Part shown: in pieces, positions 17,694 to 27,500 of the stretch | How positions within the stretch are numbered: the first letter of the stretch is position 1 | Layout: each line of letters begins with the position of its first letter | Origin: Devosia beringensis | GTDB lineage: Bacteria > Pseudomonadota > Alphaproteobacteria > Rhizobiales > Devosiaceae | Direction: 5' to 3' | NCBI RefSeq assembly: GCF_014926585.1 | Contig: NZ_CP045422.1 | Span: 310,001-374,000 of the forward strand | DNA: 64,000 nt | The notes under the pieces: generated by a model | Seen by the model: only the letters and a program-made list of their open reading frames with translations | The model's database searches: none | What the model was told of the DNA's origin: nothing | Made by a program: the position numbers and the translations under genes

Positions 17694-17801
17694 TGCTGGC
17701 CTCCATGGTCTAGCAACGCAGAAAATCAGGCGAGAGTTGTACGCAAACTGAACGGCGAGCGGTTGCGGCCGTCACGATCGGGTGAGCAGTTGGGTGGCTG
17801 A

Positions 17802-19463
17802 CTAGCGGTCCGAGGTTTGCCAGCGCGGGTTGATCCAGGGGACGTCGTTGTCCGCCGGCAGCATGGGCTTGCCCAGGATGTGGTCGGATGCCTTTTCGCC
17901 CACCATGATGGAGGGGCCGTTGAGATTGCCATTGGTGATGCGCGGGAAGATCGAGCTGTCGGCTACCCGCAGGCCATCGACGCCGATGACGCGCAGTTCG
18001 GGATCGACCACGGCCATGGGATCGCTGGCGCTGCCCATCCGGCAGGTGCCGCATGGGTGATAGGCGCTTTCGGCGTGGCGGCGGATATGGTCGTCAAGCT
18101 CGTCGTCGGTCTGGTAGGACTCCCCGGGCAGGATCTCCTTGCCCCGATAGGGGTCGAAGGCGGGCTGGCCGAAAATCTCGCGGGTAATGCGGATGCAGTG
18201 GCGGAAATCGGCCCAGTCCTGCGGCGCGGACATGTAGTTGAACTGGATGCGTGGCGGCTCTTTCGGATCTGGCGACCGCAATGTTACCGCGCCGCGCGAG
18301 GCCGAGCGCATGGGGCCGACATGGGCCTGGAAGCCATGGCCCTCGGCGGCGGCCTGGCCGTCATAGCGCACGGCGATGGGGATGAAGTGGAACTGGATAT
18401 CGGGATATTTCACCCCTGCCCTGGAGCGGATGAAGGCGGCGCTCTCGAACTGGTTGGAGGCGCCCAGGCCTTTCTTGAAGAACAACCATTGCGCGCCGAT
18501 CAGCGCCTTGCCGAGCAGATTCCAGTGCTTGTATAGCGTAATGGGCTGAATGGAGGCCTGCTGGATATAGAGCTCCATATGGTCCTGCAGGTTCGCCCCG
18601 ACGCCGGGGCGGTCGGCCACCAGGGGAATGCCATGCGCGGCCAGCTGGGCGGCCGGGCCGATGCCCGAGAGCAGCAGGAGCTTTGGGGAATTGATCGATG
18701 ACGCCGCGACGATGACCTCGCGCCGGGCCCTGACCACCTCGACCTGGCCGCCGCGCTCGATCTCGACGCCGACGGCACGGCCCTGCTCGATCACTATCCT
18801 GCGGGCCAAGCATTTGAGCAGCGTGAGATTGGCTCGTTTCAGCGCCGGCTTGAGATAAGCATTGGCGACCGACCAGCGCCGGCCCTGCCAGACCGTCTGC
18901 TCCATCGGGCCGAAGCCTTCCTGCTTTTCGCCATTATAGTCGTCGGTCAGTTCGAACCCGGCCTGCCGGCCGGCCTCGACAAAGGTCTTGAATAGGGGAT
19001 TGTCCCGCTTGCCGCGCGTCACATGCAGCGGGCCGGCCTTACCGCGGCGATCCGGGTCGCCGCCATGGGGGCCTGCGTGCCAGTGTTCCATGCGCTTGAA
19101 ATAGGGAACCACGTCGGCATAGCCCCAGCCGGTGGCGCCGCTTTGAGCCCAGTGGTCATAGTCCTCGGCATGACCGCGCACATAGACCATGCCATTGATC
19201 GAGGACGAGCCGCCGATCACCTTGCCGCGCGGCACGCCCAGGGTGCGGCCGCCCAGATGCGGCTCGGGCTCGGTGCGGAAGCCCCAGTCATAGCGCGGCA
19301 TGTTCATCGGATAGCTCAGGGCCGCCGGCATCTGGATCAGCGGCCCGATATCGGAACCGCCGAATTCGAGCACGATGACAGAATGCTTGCCGTCTTCGCT
19401 CAGCCGCGCCGCCATGGCGCCGCCGGCCGAGCCCGATCCGATGATGACGAAATCAGCTTCCAT
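17802..19463 (-). CDS. betA: Choline dehydrogenase
   Basis: 553-residue GMC-family flavoprotein that oxidises choline to betaine aldehyde, normally membrane-associated with electrons going to the respiratory chain. The N-terminal FAD site [17 protein letters not shown], the GMC signature region [21 protein letters not shown] and the C-terminal active-site [12 protein letters not shown] are all seen, and the length is normal. It is the last gene of the minus-strand betI-betC-betB-betA operon, 11 bases after betB. Confidence 0.96.
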   Translation of the reverse strand: MEADFVIIGSGSAGGAMAARLSEDGKHSVIVLEFGGSDIGPLIQMPAALSYPMNMPRYDWGFRTEPEPHLGGRTLGVPRGKVIGGSSSINGMVYVRGHAEDYDHWAQSGATGWGYADVVPYFKRMEHWHAGPHGGDPDRRGKAGPLHVTRGKRDNPLFKTFVEAGRQAGFELTDDYNGEKQEGFGPMEQTVWQGRRWSVANAYLKPALKRANLTLLKCLARRIVIEQGRAVGVEIERGGQVEVVRARREVIVAASSINSPKLLLLSGIGPAAQLAAHGIPLVADRPGVGANLQDHMELYIQQASIQPITLYKHWNLLGKALIGAQWLFFKKGLGASNQFESAAFIRSRAGVKYPDIQFHFIPIAVRYDGQAAAEGHGFQAHVGPMRSASRGAVTLRSPDPKEPPRIQFNYMSAPQDWADFRHCIRITREIFGQPAFDPYRGKEILPGESYQTDDELDDHIRRHAESAYHPCGTCRMGSASDPMAVVDPELRVIGVDGLRVADSSIFPRITNGNLNGPSIMVGEKASDHILGKPMLPADNDVPWINPRWQTSDR

Positions 19464-19474
19464 GCCGAACGCTC

Positions 19475-20941
19475 CTAATAGGCGGCCGCAACGGGATTGC
19501 TGGCGACATAGACCGATTTGATCTGGCTGTAGTGATCGAGGGCGGCACGCGAGTTCTCGCGGCCGACGCCGGACAGCTTGACGCCGCCGAAGGGCGCCTC
19601 GACCGGGGTGATATTGTAGGTGTTGATCCAGCAGGTGCCGGCCTCGAGCCGGGCGATGACGCGGTGCGCCCGCGCCAGATCGGCGGTAAACACGCCGGCG
19701 GCAAGGCCGAATTCGGTGGCATTGGCGCGGGCGATGACATCGGCCTCGTCGGCAAAACCGAGCACGGCCATGACCGGCCCGAAGATTTCCTCGCGGGCAA
19801 TGGTCATGTCGTCGGTGACGTCGGCAAAGACTGTCGGCTCGACATAGAAGCCCTCATTCTGGCTGGGCGGCACCCTGCCCCCGATCAGCAGCCTGGCGCC
19901 CTCGGCCTTGCCGGTCTCGATGAAGCCGAGCACCTTGTTGCGCTGAGCTTCGGAGACCAGCGGCCCGACCTGGGTTGCCGCGTCGAGCGGATCGCCGATA
20001 ATGGCTGTGGCGGTGCGTGCGACCAGGCGCTTGAGGAAGGCGGGACGGATGGCGTCGTGTACGAAGACCCGGGTGCCATTGGAGCAGACCTGGCCGGAAG
20101 AGTAGAAATTGGCATTGATGGCGGCGCTGACGGCGCTGTCGAGATCGGCGTCATCAAAGATGATCAGCGGGCTCTTGCCGCCCAGCTCCATGGTGACGTG
20201 CTTCACGCCGGCAGCGGCGGCAGCATAAACCTTCTTGCCGGTCGGTACCGAGCCGGTCAGCGAGACCTTGGCCACACGGGGATCGGTCACCAAAGCGGCG
20301 CCGACATCGCCATAGCCCTGCACGACATTGAACAGGCCCGGCGGGGCGCCGGCCTCGATGAGGATTTCGGCCAGCTTGAGCGCGCCGAGCGGGGTCAGCT
20401 CGGAGGGCTTGAAGATCATAGAATTGCCGGCGGCCAGAGCCGGGGCAGCTTTCCAGCAGGCGATCTGGGTGGGGTAGTTCCAGGCGCCGATGCCGACGCA
20501 GACGCCGAGCGGTTCGCGGATGGTATAGACGAAGTCGCCGTCACCGACGGGCATGGTCTCGCCGGTCATGGTGGCGGCGAGACCGGCGAAATATTCGAGC
20601 GCATCGGCGCCCGAGGCGGCGTCCGCCACAAGGGTTTCCTGGATCGGCTTGCCGGTATCGAGGGTCTCGATCTCGCTGAGTTCCTGGTTGCGGGCGCGGA
20701 TGATATCGGCCGCCTTGCGCAGCACGCGGCCACGCAGGACGGGCTTGAGCGCGCCCCATTCGCGTTGCGCCCTGACGGCGGAAGCCAGCGCCGCCTCGAT
20801 GATCGAAGGCGTGGCGGAATGGAGACTCGCTATGACAACGTTCTTGGCCGGGAAGATGCTCAGAATCGACTGTCCTGCGACGTCTTCCACATAGCGGCCG
20901 TCGATGAAGTGGCTGGCGGTCGGCTGTACGTCGCGCATCAT
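19475..20941 (-). CDS. betB: Betaine aldehyde dehydrogenase
   Basis: 488-residue NAD(P)-dependent aldehyde dehydrogenase making glycine betaine. The general-base Glu is in [10 protein letters not shown], the nucleophile Cys in [11 protein letters not shown], and the cofactor region reads GVGAWNYP-like ([15 protein letters not shown]). Two adjacent ATGs (MMRDVQ) follow a GAGGGG site; the first overlaps the betC stop as ATGA and was taken. A much longer open frame upstream is shadow of betC. It is coupled with betA downstream. Confidence 0.96.
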   Translation of the reverse strand: MMRDVQPTASHFIDGRYVEDVAGQSILSIFPAKNVVIASLHSATPSIIEAALASAVRAQREWGALKPVLRGRVLRKAADIIRARNQELSEIETLDTGKPIQETLVADAASGADALEYFAGLAATMTGETMPVGDGDFVYTIREPLGVCVGIGAWNYPTQIACWKAAPALAAGNSMIFKPSELTPLGALKLAEILIEAGAPPGLFNVVQGYGDVGAALVTDPRVAKVSLTGSVPTGKKVYAAAAAGVKHVTMELGGKSPLIIFDDADLDSAVSAAINANFYSSGQVCSNGTRVFVHDAIRPAFLKRLVARTATAIIGDPLDAATQVGPLVSEAQRNKVLGFIETGKAEGARLLIGGRVPPSQNEGFYVEPTVFADVTDDMTIAREEIFGPVMAVLGFADEADVIARANATEFGLAAGVFTADLARAHRVIARLEAGTCWINTYNITPVEAPFGGVKLSGVGRENSRAALDHYSQIKSVYVASNPVAAAY

Positions 20942-22455
20942 TCGCCCCTCGGGTAACGCTTGTTCTCTTCGAGCACATTGAGGTCCATGTGATTGCGCAT
21001 GTAGCGCTCGGAGGCCTGCTGCAAGGGCTGGAAATCCCAAGGATAATAGGCGCCATTGCGCAAAGCGGCATAGACGACATGGCGCCGCGCCTGGCTGGCG
21101 CGGATGTCGGCGTCAAAGGCATCCAGATCCCAGATCTCCCGGGCCCTGGCCGCGAAACCGGCAAGCGTTTCGGCATGGGCGGGATCGCTGGCCAGATTGG
21201 TCAGCTCGTGCGGATCACGTGACAGATCAAACAGTTGAGTCGGATCGGCCGCGCATTCAATGTACTTCCACTTTCCCTCGCGTAGGCAGACCAAGGGGGC
21301 AATCGAGCCCTCGGCGGCATATTCGAGCAGCACGGGTGTCGTGCGGGCCACGCCATTGGCCAGCGGCAGCAAGGTCTCGCCATCGGTCCAGGGCGCGATC
21401 TTGTCGAGCGAAATGCCGGCCAGATCGCAAAGCGTGGGGGTCAGATCCATGGTGCTGACCGGGGTGTCGACGCGGCCTGCCGGCAGGCCGGGCGCGGCGA
21501 TCATCAGCGGCACGCGCGCCGAGCCCTCGAGGAAGTTCATCTTGAACCACAGGCCGCGCTCGCCCAGCATGTCGCCATGGTCGGAGACGAAGACCACGAT
21601 GGTATTGTCGACCTGGCGCGTGCCCTCCAGAGCCTGCAGAATTTCGCCAATCTTGTCATCCACATAGGAGATGTTGGCAAAATAGGCCCGGCGCGAGCGG
21701 CGCACGTCGTCGGCACTGATGTCGAGCCCGCGGAAGTCGCAGGCATCCATCAGGCGCTGCGCATGCGGGTCCTGATCTTCATAGGCGATGGGCGCCGTTT
21801 CCGGGTCGAGATGCGCGCAGTCCTCGTAGAGATCCCAGTATTTCCGGCGGGCGACATAGGGGTCGTGCGGATGGGTGAAGCTAACCGTCAGCATCCAGGG
21901 CCGCTCCTCGAGCCGGCGGCCGAGGTCGTAGATCTTGCGCGTGGCGTTGAAGGCGACTTCGTCGTCATATTCGAGCTGGTTGGTGATCTCGGCTATTCCG
22001 GCGCCCTTGACCGAGCCCAGATTGTGATACCACCAGTCGATGCGCTCGCCGGGCTTGTCATAGTCCGGGGTCCAGCCGAAATCGGCCGGGTAGATGTCGG
22101 TGGTCAGCCGCTCCTCGAAGCCATGCAGCTGGTCCGGGCCGACGAAGTGCATCTTGCCCGACAGCGTCGTGGCATAGCCGGCGGCGCGCAGGTGATGGGC
22201 ATAGGTGGGAATGTCGGAGCCGAATTCGGCCGCATTGTCATAGACCCGGGTGCGATGCGGCAATTGCCCGGACATGAAGCTGGCCCGGCCCGGGGCGCAG
22301 AGCGGCGAGCCCGTATAGGCATTGGCAAAGCGGGCGGAGCGTTGCGCCAGCGCCTTGAGATGGGGCGCGTGCAGCCAGGGGACGGGGCCATCTGGAAACA
22401 GCGTGCCGCTGAGCTGGTCGACCATGATGATGAGGATGTTAGGCTGCGCGGACAT
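20938..22455 (-). CDS. betC: Choline-sulfatase
   Basis: 505-residue sulfatase that hydrolyses choline-O-sulfate to choline and sulfate. The formylglycine signature C-x-P-x-R appears as [11 protein letters not shown], with Cys53 as the residue to be converted. Other family elements are [10 protein letters not shown] at the start and [13 protein letters not shown] in the middle. The C-terminal ~60 residues ([15 protein letters not shown]) are typical of choline sulfatases. Start at MSAQPN; it overlaps the betI end by 17 bases. Its presence extends the usable substrate range of the locus to the plant and fungal osmolyte choline sulfate. Confidence 0.95.
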   Translation of the reverse strand: MSAQPNILIIMVDQLSGTLFPDGPVPWLHAPHLKALAQRSARFANAYTGSPLCAPGRASFMSGQLPHRTRVYDNAAEFGSDIPTYAHHLRAAGYATTLSGKMHFVGPDQLHGFEERLTTDIYPADFGWTPDYDKPGERIDWWYHNLGSVKGAGIAEITNQLEYDDEVAFNATRKIYDLGRRLEERPWMLTVSFTHPHDPYVARRKYWDLYEDCAHLDPETAPIAYEDQDPHAQRLMDACDFRGLDISADDVRRSRRAYFANISYVDDKIGEILQALEGTRQVDNTIVVFVSDHGDMLGERGLWFKMNFLEGSARVPLMIAAPGLPAGRVDTPVSTMDLTPTLCDLAGISLDKIAPWTDGETLLPLANGVARTTPVLLEYAAEGSIAPLVCLREGKWKYIECAADPTQLFDLSRDPHELTNLASDPAHAETLAGFAARAREIWDLDAFDADIRASQARRHVVYAALRNGAYYPWDFQPLQQASERYMRNHMDLNVLEENKRYPRGE

Positions 22456-23041
22456 GAATGCCTTTCCGGGCGAGGCTGAGTTCAAGATAGTCGAAAACCA
22501 TGGCGCGCACTTCGGCCCGAGCCGGGGCGAAGTCCTGCAATGCATGGCGGATGTAGAAGCCGTCGATCAGCGCGGCGAGCCCCTGGGCCAGTGACTCGGC
22601 AGTCGCCGGGTCAACGAGTTGGCGCAGGTTGTATACCAGATTGGAGTGCAGCCGGCGCGCATAGACTTGCAGCAGCCGGCTGGCTTCGGGTGATTGCAAC
22701 GCGCGGACATAAAAGGTAAGCCACGCCGCGACGACGTCCCGGTGAAACTGATCCGGGGCGAAACTGGCATCGATGATGGCGTCGATGCGCCCGATGGGCG
22801 AATCAATTCCGGCGCTGCGGCGGCGGACACTTGCACCATAGAGACGCAGGATGTGCCGCATTGCGGCGAGAAACATCTGGTCCTTGCTGCCAAAATAATG
22901 ATGGGCCAACGCTGGCGACATACCTGCCCGACGGGCAATCTGGCTCACCGTGACGTCGAGGCTTCCAGCTTCGCCGATCTCGCTGATGGCCGCTTCCACC
23001 ATGGCTTTTCGCCGGATTGCCTCTGCACCGATTTTTGGCAT
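22439..23041 (-). CDS. betI: Choline-responsive TetR repressor
   Basis: 200-residue TetR-family regulator. The N-terminal helix-turn-helix reads VSQIARRAGMSPALAHHYFG, matching BetI proteins, which release DNA when choline is bound. The start was set at MPKIGAEAIRRK because BetI homologues begin MPKxG; an ATG six codons earlier is possible, and neither has a clear ribosome site. First gene of the bet operon, divergent from choX. A perfect 8-base inverted repeat in the gap is the likely operator. Confidence 0.92.
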   Translation of the reverse strand: MPKIGAEAIRRKAMVEAAISEIGEAGSLDVTVSQIARRAGMSPALAHHYFGSKDQMFLAAMRHILRLYGASVRRRSAGIDSPIGRIDAIIDASFAPDQFHRDVVAAWLTFYVRALQSPEASRLLQVYARRLHSNLVYNLRQLVDPATAESLAQGLAALIDGFYIRHALQDFAPARAEVRAMVFDYLELSLARKGIHVRAA

Positions 23042-23091
23042 TTCAGGGGGGCTGCCCATAATTTAAGTTTACATTTGCGATTGTCTCGCTT

Positions 23092-23111
23092 TTGATTGAG
23101 CCGTCAATCAA
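23092..23111. promoter_or_regulatory. Candidate BetI operator
   Basis: Perfect inverted repeat TTGATTGA - GCCG - TCAATCAA between betI and choX. The arms resemble the ATTGA...TCAAT core I associate with BetI operators (from memory). It lies 46 bases before the choX start and 50-70 bases from the betI starts, so a repressor bound here could control both the bet and cho operons. Confidence 0.7.
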
Positions 23112-23157
23112 GAAAAAGACTTCGCCTCACTTACCCGCAAACAGGAGACGACGGATT

Positions 23158-24084
23158 ATGAGAAAGACCACCCTCACTCTGAGCAGTGCCTTGGCGCTGT
23201 CGCTGCTGGCGGGAACCGCTTTTGCAGCCGAATGCGATACCGTGATTTTTTCCGATGTGGGCTGGACCGACATCACCACCACCACCGCGACCACCAAGCA
23301 CATTCTCGAAGCGCTGGGCTACGAAGTCGACGTGAAGGTACTGTCGGTGCCTGTGACCTATGCGTCGCTGGAAAGCGACGACGTCGACGTGTTTCTGGGC
23401 ACCTGGCTGCCCGCGCAGCAGGGCGCCATCGGCCCCTATCTCGAGAGCGGTGAAGTCGAAAAGGTCGCCACCAACCTCGAAGGCACCAAGTATACGCTGG
23501 CCGTGCCCACCTATACCTATGACAAGGGTCTGACCGACTATTCCAAGATTGCCGAATTTGCCGAAACGCTCGACAGCACCATCTATGGCATCGAGCCGGG
23601 CAATGAGGGCAATGGCTACCTGATCAGCCTGGTCGATGCCGATACGCATGGCCTGGGCGGCTTCAAGGTGGTAGAAAGCTCGGAACAGGGCATGCTGGCC
23701 GAAGTGGAGCGGGCCGTGCGCGAGAGCAAGGACGTGGTGTTCCTGGGCTGGGAACCACACCCCATGAACGCCAAGTTCGACCTCAAATACCTGCCGGGCG
23801 GCGAGGACTTCTTCGGCGGTGAAGGCGTGGTCGATACCGTGACCCGCAAGGGCTATGCCGCCGAATGCCCCAATGTGGGCGCACTGCTGGCCAATCTGAA
23901 GTTCACCCTGCCCATGGAAAACGAGATCATGGGCAAGATCCTCAATGACGGCACCGATCCGGCCGACGCGACGATGGAATGGCTCAAGGCCAATCCGGAA
24001 ACGGCTCTGGGCTGGGTCGAGGGTGTGACCACGCTCGATGGCGGCGATGGCGCCGCGGCCGTCCAGGCGATGCTGGGCAGCTAG
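23158..24084 (+). CDS. choX: Choline-binding periplasmic protein
   Basis: 308-residue solute-binding protein of the OpuAC/ChoX type. A signal peptide of about 23 residues ends AFA before AECDTV. The mature part contains DVGWTDITTTTATTKHILE and FLGTWLPAQQG, as in the choline-binding ChoX of Sinorhizobium. The ATG follows AGGAGA; a longer frame upstream has no support. First gene of choXWV, divergent from betI. Ligand specificity for choline (possibly also acetylcholine) is inferred from family and context. Confidence 0.94.
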   Translation: MRKTTLTLSSALALSLLAGTAFAAECDTVIFSDVGWTDITTTTATTKHILEALGYEVDVKVLSVPVTYASLESDDVDVFLGTWLPAQQGAIGPYLESGEVEKVATNLEGTKYTLAVPTYTYDKGLTDYSKIAEFAETLDSTIYGIEPGNEGNGYLISLVDADTHGLGGFKVVESSEQGMLAEVERAVRESKDVVFLGWEPHPMNAKFDLKYLPGGEDFFGGEGVVDTVTRKGYAAECPNVGALLANLKFTLPMENEIMGKILNDGTDPADATMEWLKANPETALGWVEGVTTLDGGDGAAAVQAMLGS

Positions 24085-24093
24085 AATTAGCCA

Positions 24094-24123
24094 GAGGGCC
24101 CGGTCGGCAACGACCGGGCCCTC
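24094..24123 (+). terminator. Strong stem-loop between choX and choW
   Basis: Perfect 13-base-pair stem (GAGGGCCCGGTCG paired with its complement) closed by a GCAA tetraloop, nine bases after the choX stop. There is no T-tract, only GTGCTTTC. It is probably an mRNA-stabilising or attenuating hairpin that keeps binding-protein mRNA in excess of permease mRNA. Confidence 0.75.
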
Positions 24124-24144
24124 GTGCTTTCGGGGAGATGAACC

Positions 24145-24978
24145 GTGGATTGGCTGACAGATTACAAGATTCCGGTGGGGCGCTGGGCGAGCGACTTCTT
24201 CATCCTGCTGCGCGATAATTTCCGCGGTGTGTTCGACGCCATGTCGGACGCCGCCGAGGCACTGATCGACGCCCTGCTGTGGATATTGCAGACGCCGCAT
24301 CCGCTGATCATCGTCGCCATTTTCGTCGGTATCACCTGGTGGCTGCAGCGCAGCTGGACCACCTGCCTGATCACCCTGCTGGGCATGCTGTTCATCCTCA
24401 ACCAGGGCTATTGGGAACAGACCACCGAGAGCCTGACGCTGGTGATTTCTGCCTGCGTGGTGTGCATGGCCATCGGCGTGCCAATCGGCATTGCCACGGC
24501 GCACCGGCCGCGGCTCTACCAGTTCCTGCAGCCGATCCTTGACCTGATGCAGACGCTGCCGACCTTCGTCTATCTCATTCCGGCCATCGTGTTCTTCGGC
24601 ATCGGCATGGTGCCGGGGCTGATCGCCACGGTGATCTTCGTGCTGCCGGCGCCGATCCGCATGACGCATCTGGGCATATCATCGACGCCGCCGGCCCTGC
24701 TCGAGGCGGTGGAGGCCTTTGGCGGCACGCCGCACCAGAAGCTGTTCAAGGTCGAGCTGCCCTTCGCCCTGCCCCAGGTCATGGCGGGCCTGAACCAGAC
24801 CATCATGCTGTCGCTGTCCATGGTGGTAGTTGCCGCACTGGTCGGGGCGGATGGTCTCGGGGTGCCGGTGGTGCGGGCACTCAATTCGGTCAATACCGCG
24901 CTCGGCTTCGAGAGCGGACTGGTGATCGTGGTCGTGGCCATCGTGCTCGACCGCATGCTGCGCATCCGGAAGGAATAG
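24145..24978 (+). CDS. choW: Choline ABC transporter permease
   Basis: 277-residue inner-membrane permease of the proline/glycine-betaine (OpuAB) class with about six hydrophobic helices. The cytoplasmic EAA-type loop reads ALLEAVEAFGGTPHQKLFKVELP. Start is GTG after GGGGAG; an ATG a few bases earlier is in another frame. It follows choX after the stem-loop and is separated from choV by four bases. It would form the channel for ChoX-delivered choline. Confidence 0.94.
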   Translation: MDWLTDYKIPVGRWASDFFILLRDNFRGVFDAMSDAAEALIDALLWILQTPHPLIIVAIFVGITWWLQRSWTTCLITLLGMLFILNQGYWEQTTESLTLVISACVVCMAIGVPIGIATAHRPRLYQFLQPILDLMQTLPTFVYLIPAIVFFGIGMVPGLIATVIFVLPAPIRMTHLGISSTPPALLEAVEAFGGTPHQKLFKVELPFALPQVMAGLNQTIMLSLSMVVVAALVGADGLGVPVVRALNSVNTALGFESGLVIVVVAIVLDRMLRIRKE

Positions 24979-24982
24979 AGCG

Positions 24983-26032
24983 ATGGACGACGCCGTCATC
25001 TTCGACAAGGTCAATATCGTCTTCGGCGCCCATCCGACCCTGGCGCTGCCGCTGATGGACGAGGGCAAGACGCGCCAGGAAATCCAGCAGGAGACGCGGC
25101 AGATCCTGGGCGTGCATGACTGCTCGCTGAGCGTCAAGAAGGGCGAGATCCTGGTGCTGATGGGCCTCTCGGGCTCGGGCAAATCGACCCTGCTGCGGGC
25201 GGTGAACGGGCTCAACCCGGTGGTGCGCGGCTCGGTCACCGTCATCGATCAGGGCCGGTCGGTCAATCCGGCCGCCTGTACGCGCGAGGAACTGCTGCAA
25301 CTGCGGCGCAAGTCGGTGGCCATGGTGTTCCAGCAGTTCGGCCTCCTGCCCTGGCGCAGCGTACTCGACAATGTCGCGCTGGGCCTGGAACTCGATGGGC
25401 TGTCGAAATCGCAGCGCGAGGCCAAGGCGCGCGACCAGCTCGAGCTGGTGGGCCTGACCGATTGGGCGGACCGCAATGTGGGTCAGCTGTCGGGCGGCAT
25501 GCAGCAGCGCGTCGGGCTGGCGCGGGCCTTTGCCACCGAAGCGCCGATCCTGCTGATGGACGAGCCCTTCTCGGCGCTCGATCCGCTGATCCGGTCGCGG
25601 CTGCAGGACGAGCTGCTCGAGCTGCAGGCCAAGCTCAAGCGCACCATCATCTTTGTCAGCCATGACCTCGACGAGGCGTTCAAGCTGGGCAATCGCATCG
25701 CGCTGATGGAGGGCGGGCGGATCGTGCAATGCGGCACGCCGCAGGAGATCATCGCCAATCCGGCCGATGACTATGTCGAAGATTTCGTGGCCCATATGAA
25801 CCCGCTCAACGTGCTGCGCGCCATGGACATTATGTCGCCGCCGATCGGCAATGGCGAGAACGCAGTGGCGGCGGACAGTTCGCTGGCCGGGGTGATCGAG
25901 CAATTGTCTGCCGGCGCGCCATCGGTCTGCGTGCGCGGGGCAGACGGGCAGCTGGTGGGCAGCATCTTCAACGCCAACGTCGTGTTGGCGCTGCGGCGCA
26001 AGCCGGCGCGCGACAATGCCGGCGTGCACTGA
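24983..26032 (+). CDS. choV: Choline ABC transporter ATP-binding protein
   Basis: 349-residue ATPase of the OpuAA/ProV class. Walker A is GLSGSGKST (about residues 59-67), the signature is LSGGMQQRVGLARAF and Walker B ILLMDEPFSALD. A C-terminal region of about 80 residues (from DIMSPPIGN) probably corresponds to a reduced CBS-type regulatory part. Last gene of choXWV, 30 bases before a prolyl-tRNA editing gene that may be read through. Confidence 0.95.
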   Translation: MDDAVIFDKVNIVFGAHPTLALPLMDEGKTRQEIQQETRQILGVHDCSLSVKKGEILVLMGLSGSGKSTLLRAVNGLNPVVRGSVTVIDQGRSVNPAACTREELLQLRRKSVAMVFQQFGLLPWRSVLDNVALGLELDGLSKSQREAKARDQLELVGLTDWADRNVGQLSGGMQQRVGLARAFATEAPILLMDEPFSALDPLIRSRLQDELLELQAKLKRTIIFVSHDLDEAFKLGNRIALMEGGRIVQCGTPQEIIANPADDYVEDFVAHMNPLNVLRAMDIMSPPIGNGENAVAADSSLAGVIEQLSAGAPSVCVRGADGQLVGSIFNANVVLALRRKPARDNAGVH

Positions 26033-26062
26033 TCGGCAGCGCTTATTTCAGGTAGCCAGAGC

Positions 26063-26581
26063 ATGACCCTTCCGGATCCGTCCGCCGCACTCGCCGCGCT
26101 GTTTGCCCGGCTTGGCATCACGCCCATCATGATCGAGCACCCGCCCGTGCATACGGTGGAGGAGGCCCTGCCCTACTGGTCAGCGCTGGAGGGCATGCAT
26201 ACCAAGAACCTGATGCTCAAGGGCGCCAAGGGCGGGCTGTGGCTGGTCTGCGTGCCGACCGACCGGCGCCTCGACCTCAAGGCGCTGGCGGCGCATCTGG
26301 GCGCCAAGAAGTTCTCCTTTGCCAGCGCGGAGACGCTGGATGCGGCTTTGGGCGTGGTCCAGGGCTCGGTGAGCCCACTGGCCCTGACCAACGACAAAGA
26401 TCACGCTGTGCAGCTGGTGCTGGCCGCCGACATGATGGCGCAGCCCCGCATCACCTGTCACCCGCTGACCAATCTGGCGACGGTGTCGCTGAGCAGCGCC
26501 GAGCTGCTGCAGGTGCTGGACGCACTGGGCCACCGGCCGGAAATCGTCGACTTCGATGCGCTGGCGACGCCGGCAGGATGA
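26063..26581 (+). CDS. Prolyl-tRNA editing protein (ProX/YbaK family)
   Basis: 172-residue free-standing editing domain that hydrolyses mischarged aminoacyl-tRNA(Pro), in this subfamily usually Ala-tRNA(Pro). Family features are HPPVHTVEEA, the K-N-L-x-L-K segment (TKNLMLKGAKG), a central SVSPLALTND and a C-terminal CHPLTNLATVSL. Length is typical. Its place after choXWV with no promoter seen in the 30-base gap suggests co-transcription, but no functional link to choline is known to me. Confidence 0.9.
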   Translation: MTLPDPSAALAALFARLGITPIMIEHPPVHTVEEALPYWSALEGMHTKNLMLKGAKGGLWLVCVPTDRRLDLKALAAHLGAKKFSFASAETLDAALGVVQGSVSPLALTNDKDHAVQLVLAADMMAQPRITCHPLTNLATVSLSSAELLQVLDALGHRPEIVDFDALATPAG

Positions 26582-26587
26582 GGTATC

Positions 26588-26605
26588 CGGCGGCCGGAGC
26601 CGCCG
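26588..26605. terminator. Hairpin between convergent genes
   Basis: Stem CGGCGGC - CGGA - GCCGCCG in the 34-base gap between the tRNA-editing gene and the sugar permease that ends on the other strand. No T-run follows on either side, so it is at best a weak bidirectional terminator. Confidence 0.45.
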
Positions 26606-26615
26606 AGCACAGGGA

Positions 26616-27500
26616 TCAGCCCTTGACGCCGGCCGAGAGCATGATGGCCTGGGTGACGCGGCGCTGGAAGATCAGGTACAGCACGGCCACCAGCAAGGCC
26701 GCCATCATGGCGCCGGCCAGTTCGCGGGCATATTGCACGCCAAAGGCGTCGTTGACCTGGGTGATGCCGACGGCAACGTTCATCATTTCCGGCTTGGATA
26801 CGGCGAGGAACGGCCAGAGGAAGTTGTTCCAGGCGCCGATGAAGATGACGATGGACAGGGCAGTGGTGACGCCCCAGTTCATCGGCAGGTAGATGCGGCT
26901 GAAGATGCGCCATTCGCTGGCCGAGTCCATCATGGCGGCTTCGCGATATTCCTTGGGCACGGAGTCAAAGAAGTTCTTGTAGACGATGATCACCACGGGG
27001 TGGATCAGCTGGGGCAGGATGACGCCCATCCAGGTATTGATCAGCGACAGCTGCGCCATGAGGATGAAGTGGTTGACGATCAGGGCGGTGAGCGGAACCA
27101 TGAAGCTGGCCAGGATCAGGTACCACAGCACGGTGCGGCCGGGAAAGCGGAGCTGGGACAGGGCATAGGCGGTGAGTGCGCTGGTGGCCAGGGTGATGAC
27201 CGTGACGCCCAGCGAGGTCACCAGCGAGTTGATGTACCAGCGGCCGATCATGGTGTTGACCATGACATGCCAATAGGCCTCGATCGACCAGGTGCGCGGC
27301 AGGAATTCCACGGTGTCGGAAATGACCTGGGATTCCGGCTTGAGCGACGTCACCACGCCCCAATAGATCGGGAAGGCCCAGAGCAGGGCAAAGATCACCG
27401 TGATCGCGGTCAGGACCAGGCCGCCGATATCGAGCGACCGGCCGGTACCAAAGCGGGCTGGAGCGGCTGCCGCGGCGCGCGGGGTTTCAAGGACGCTCAT
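26616..27500 (-). CDS. Sugar ABC transporter permease, MalG type
   Basis: 294-residue carbohydrate-class (CUT1) permease with six predicted helices. The EAA loop reads EYREAAMMDSASEWRIFSRIYLP. It overlaps the upstream MalF-type permease by four bases. With its partner it forms the membrane channel of an importer that also includes the binding protein, the ATPase and, in the same cluster, a GH2 glycosidase. The transported sugar cannot be read from sequence. Confidence 0.92.
   Translation of the reverse strand: MSVLETPRAAAAAPARFGTGRSLDIGGLVLTAITVIFALLWAFPIYWGVVTSLKPESQVISDTVEFLPRTWSIEAYWHVMVNTMIGRWYINSLVTSLGVTVITLATSALTAYALSQLRFPGRTVLWYLILASFMVPLTALIVNHFILMAQLSLINTWMGVILPQLIHPVVIIVYKNFFDSVPKEYREAAMMDSASEWRIFSRIYLPMNWGVTTALSIVIFIGAWNNFLWPFLAVSKPEMMNVAVGITQVNDAFGVQYARELAGAMMAALLVAVLYLIFQRRVTQAIMLSAGVKG

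Noticed and set aside
17533-17751. 72-residue plus-strand frame after gbdR
   Set aside because: Overlaps the better-supported minus-strand small frame, begins inside the gbdR terminator region and has no ribosome site.
23131-24669. 512-residue open frame on the minus strand across choX and choW
   Set aside because: Shadow of GC-rich coding sequence. Its translation is rich in His, Gln, Arg and Gly with no family resemblance, while choX and choW are well-supported on the plus strand.
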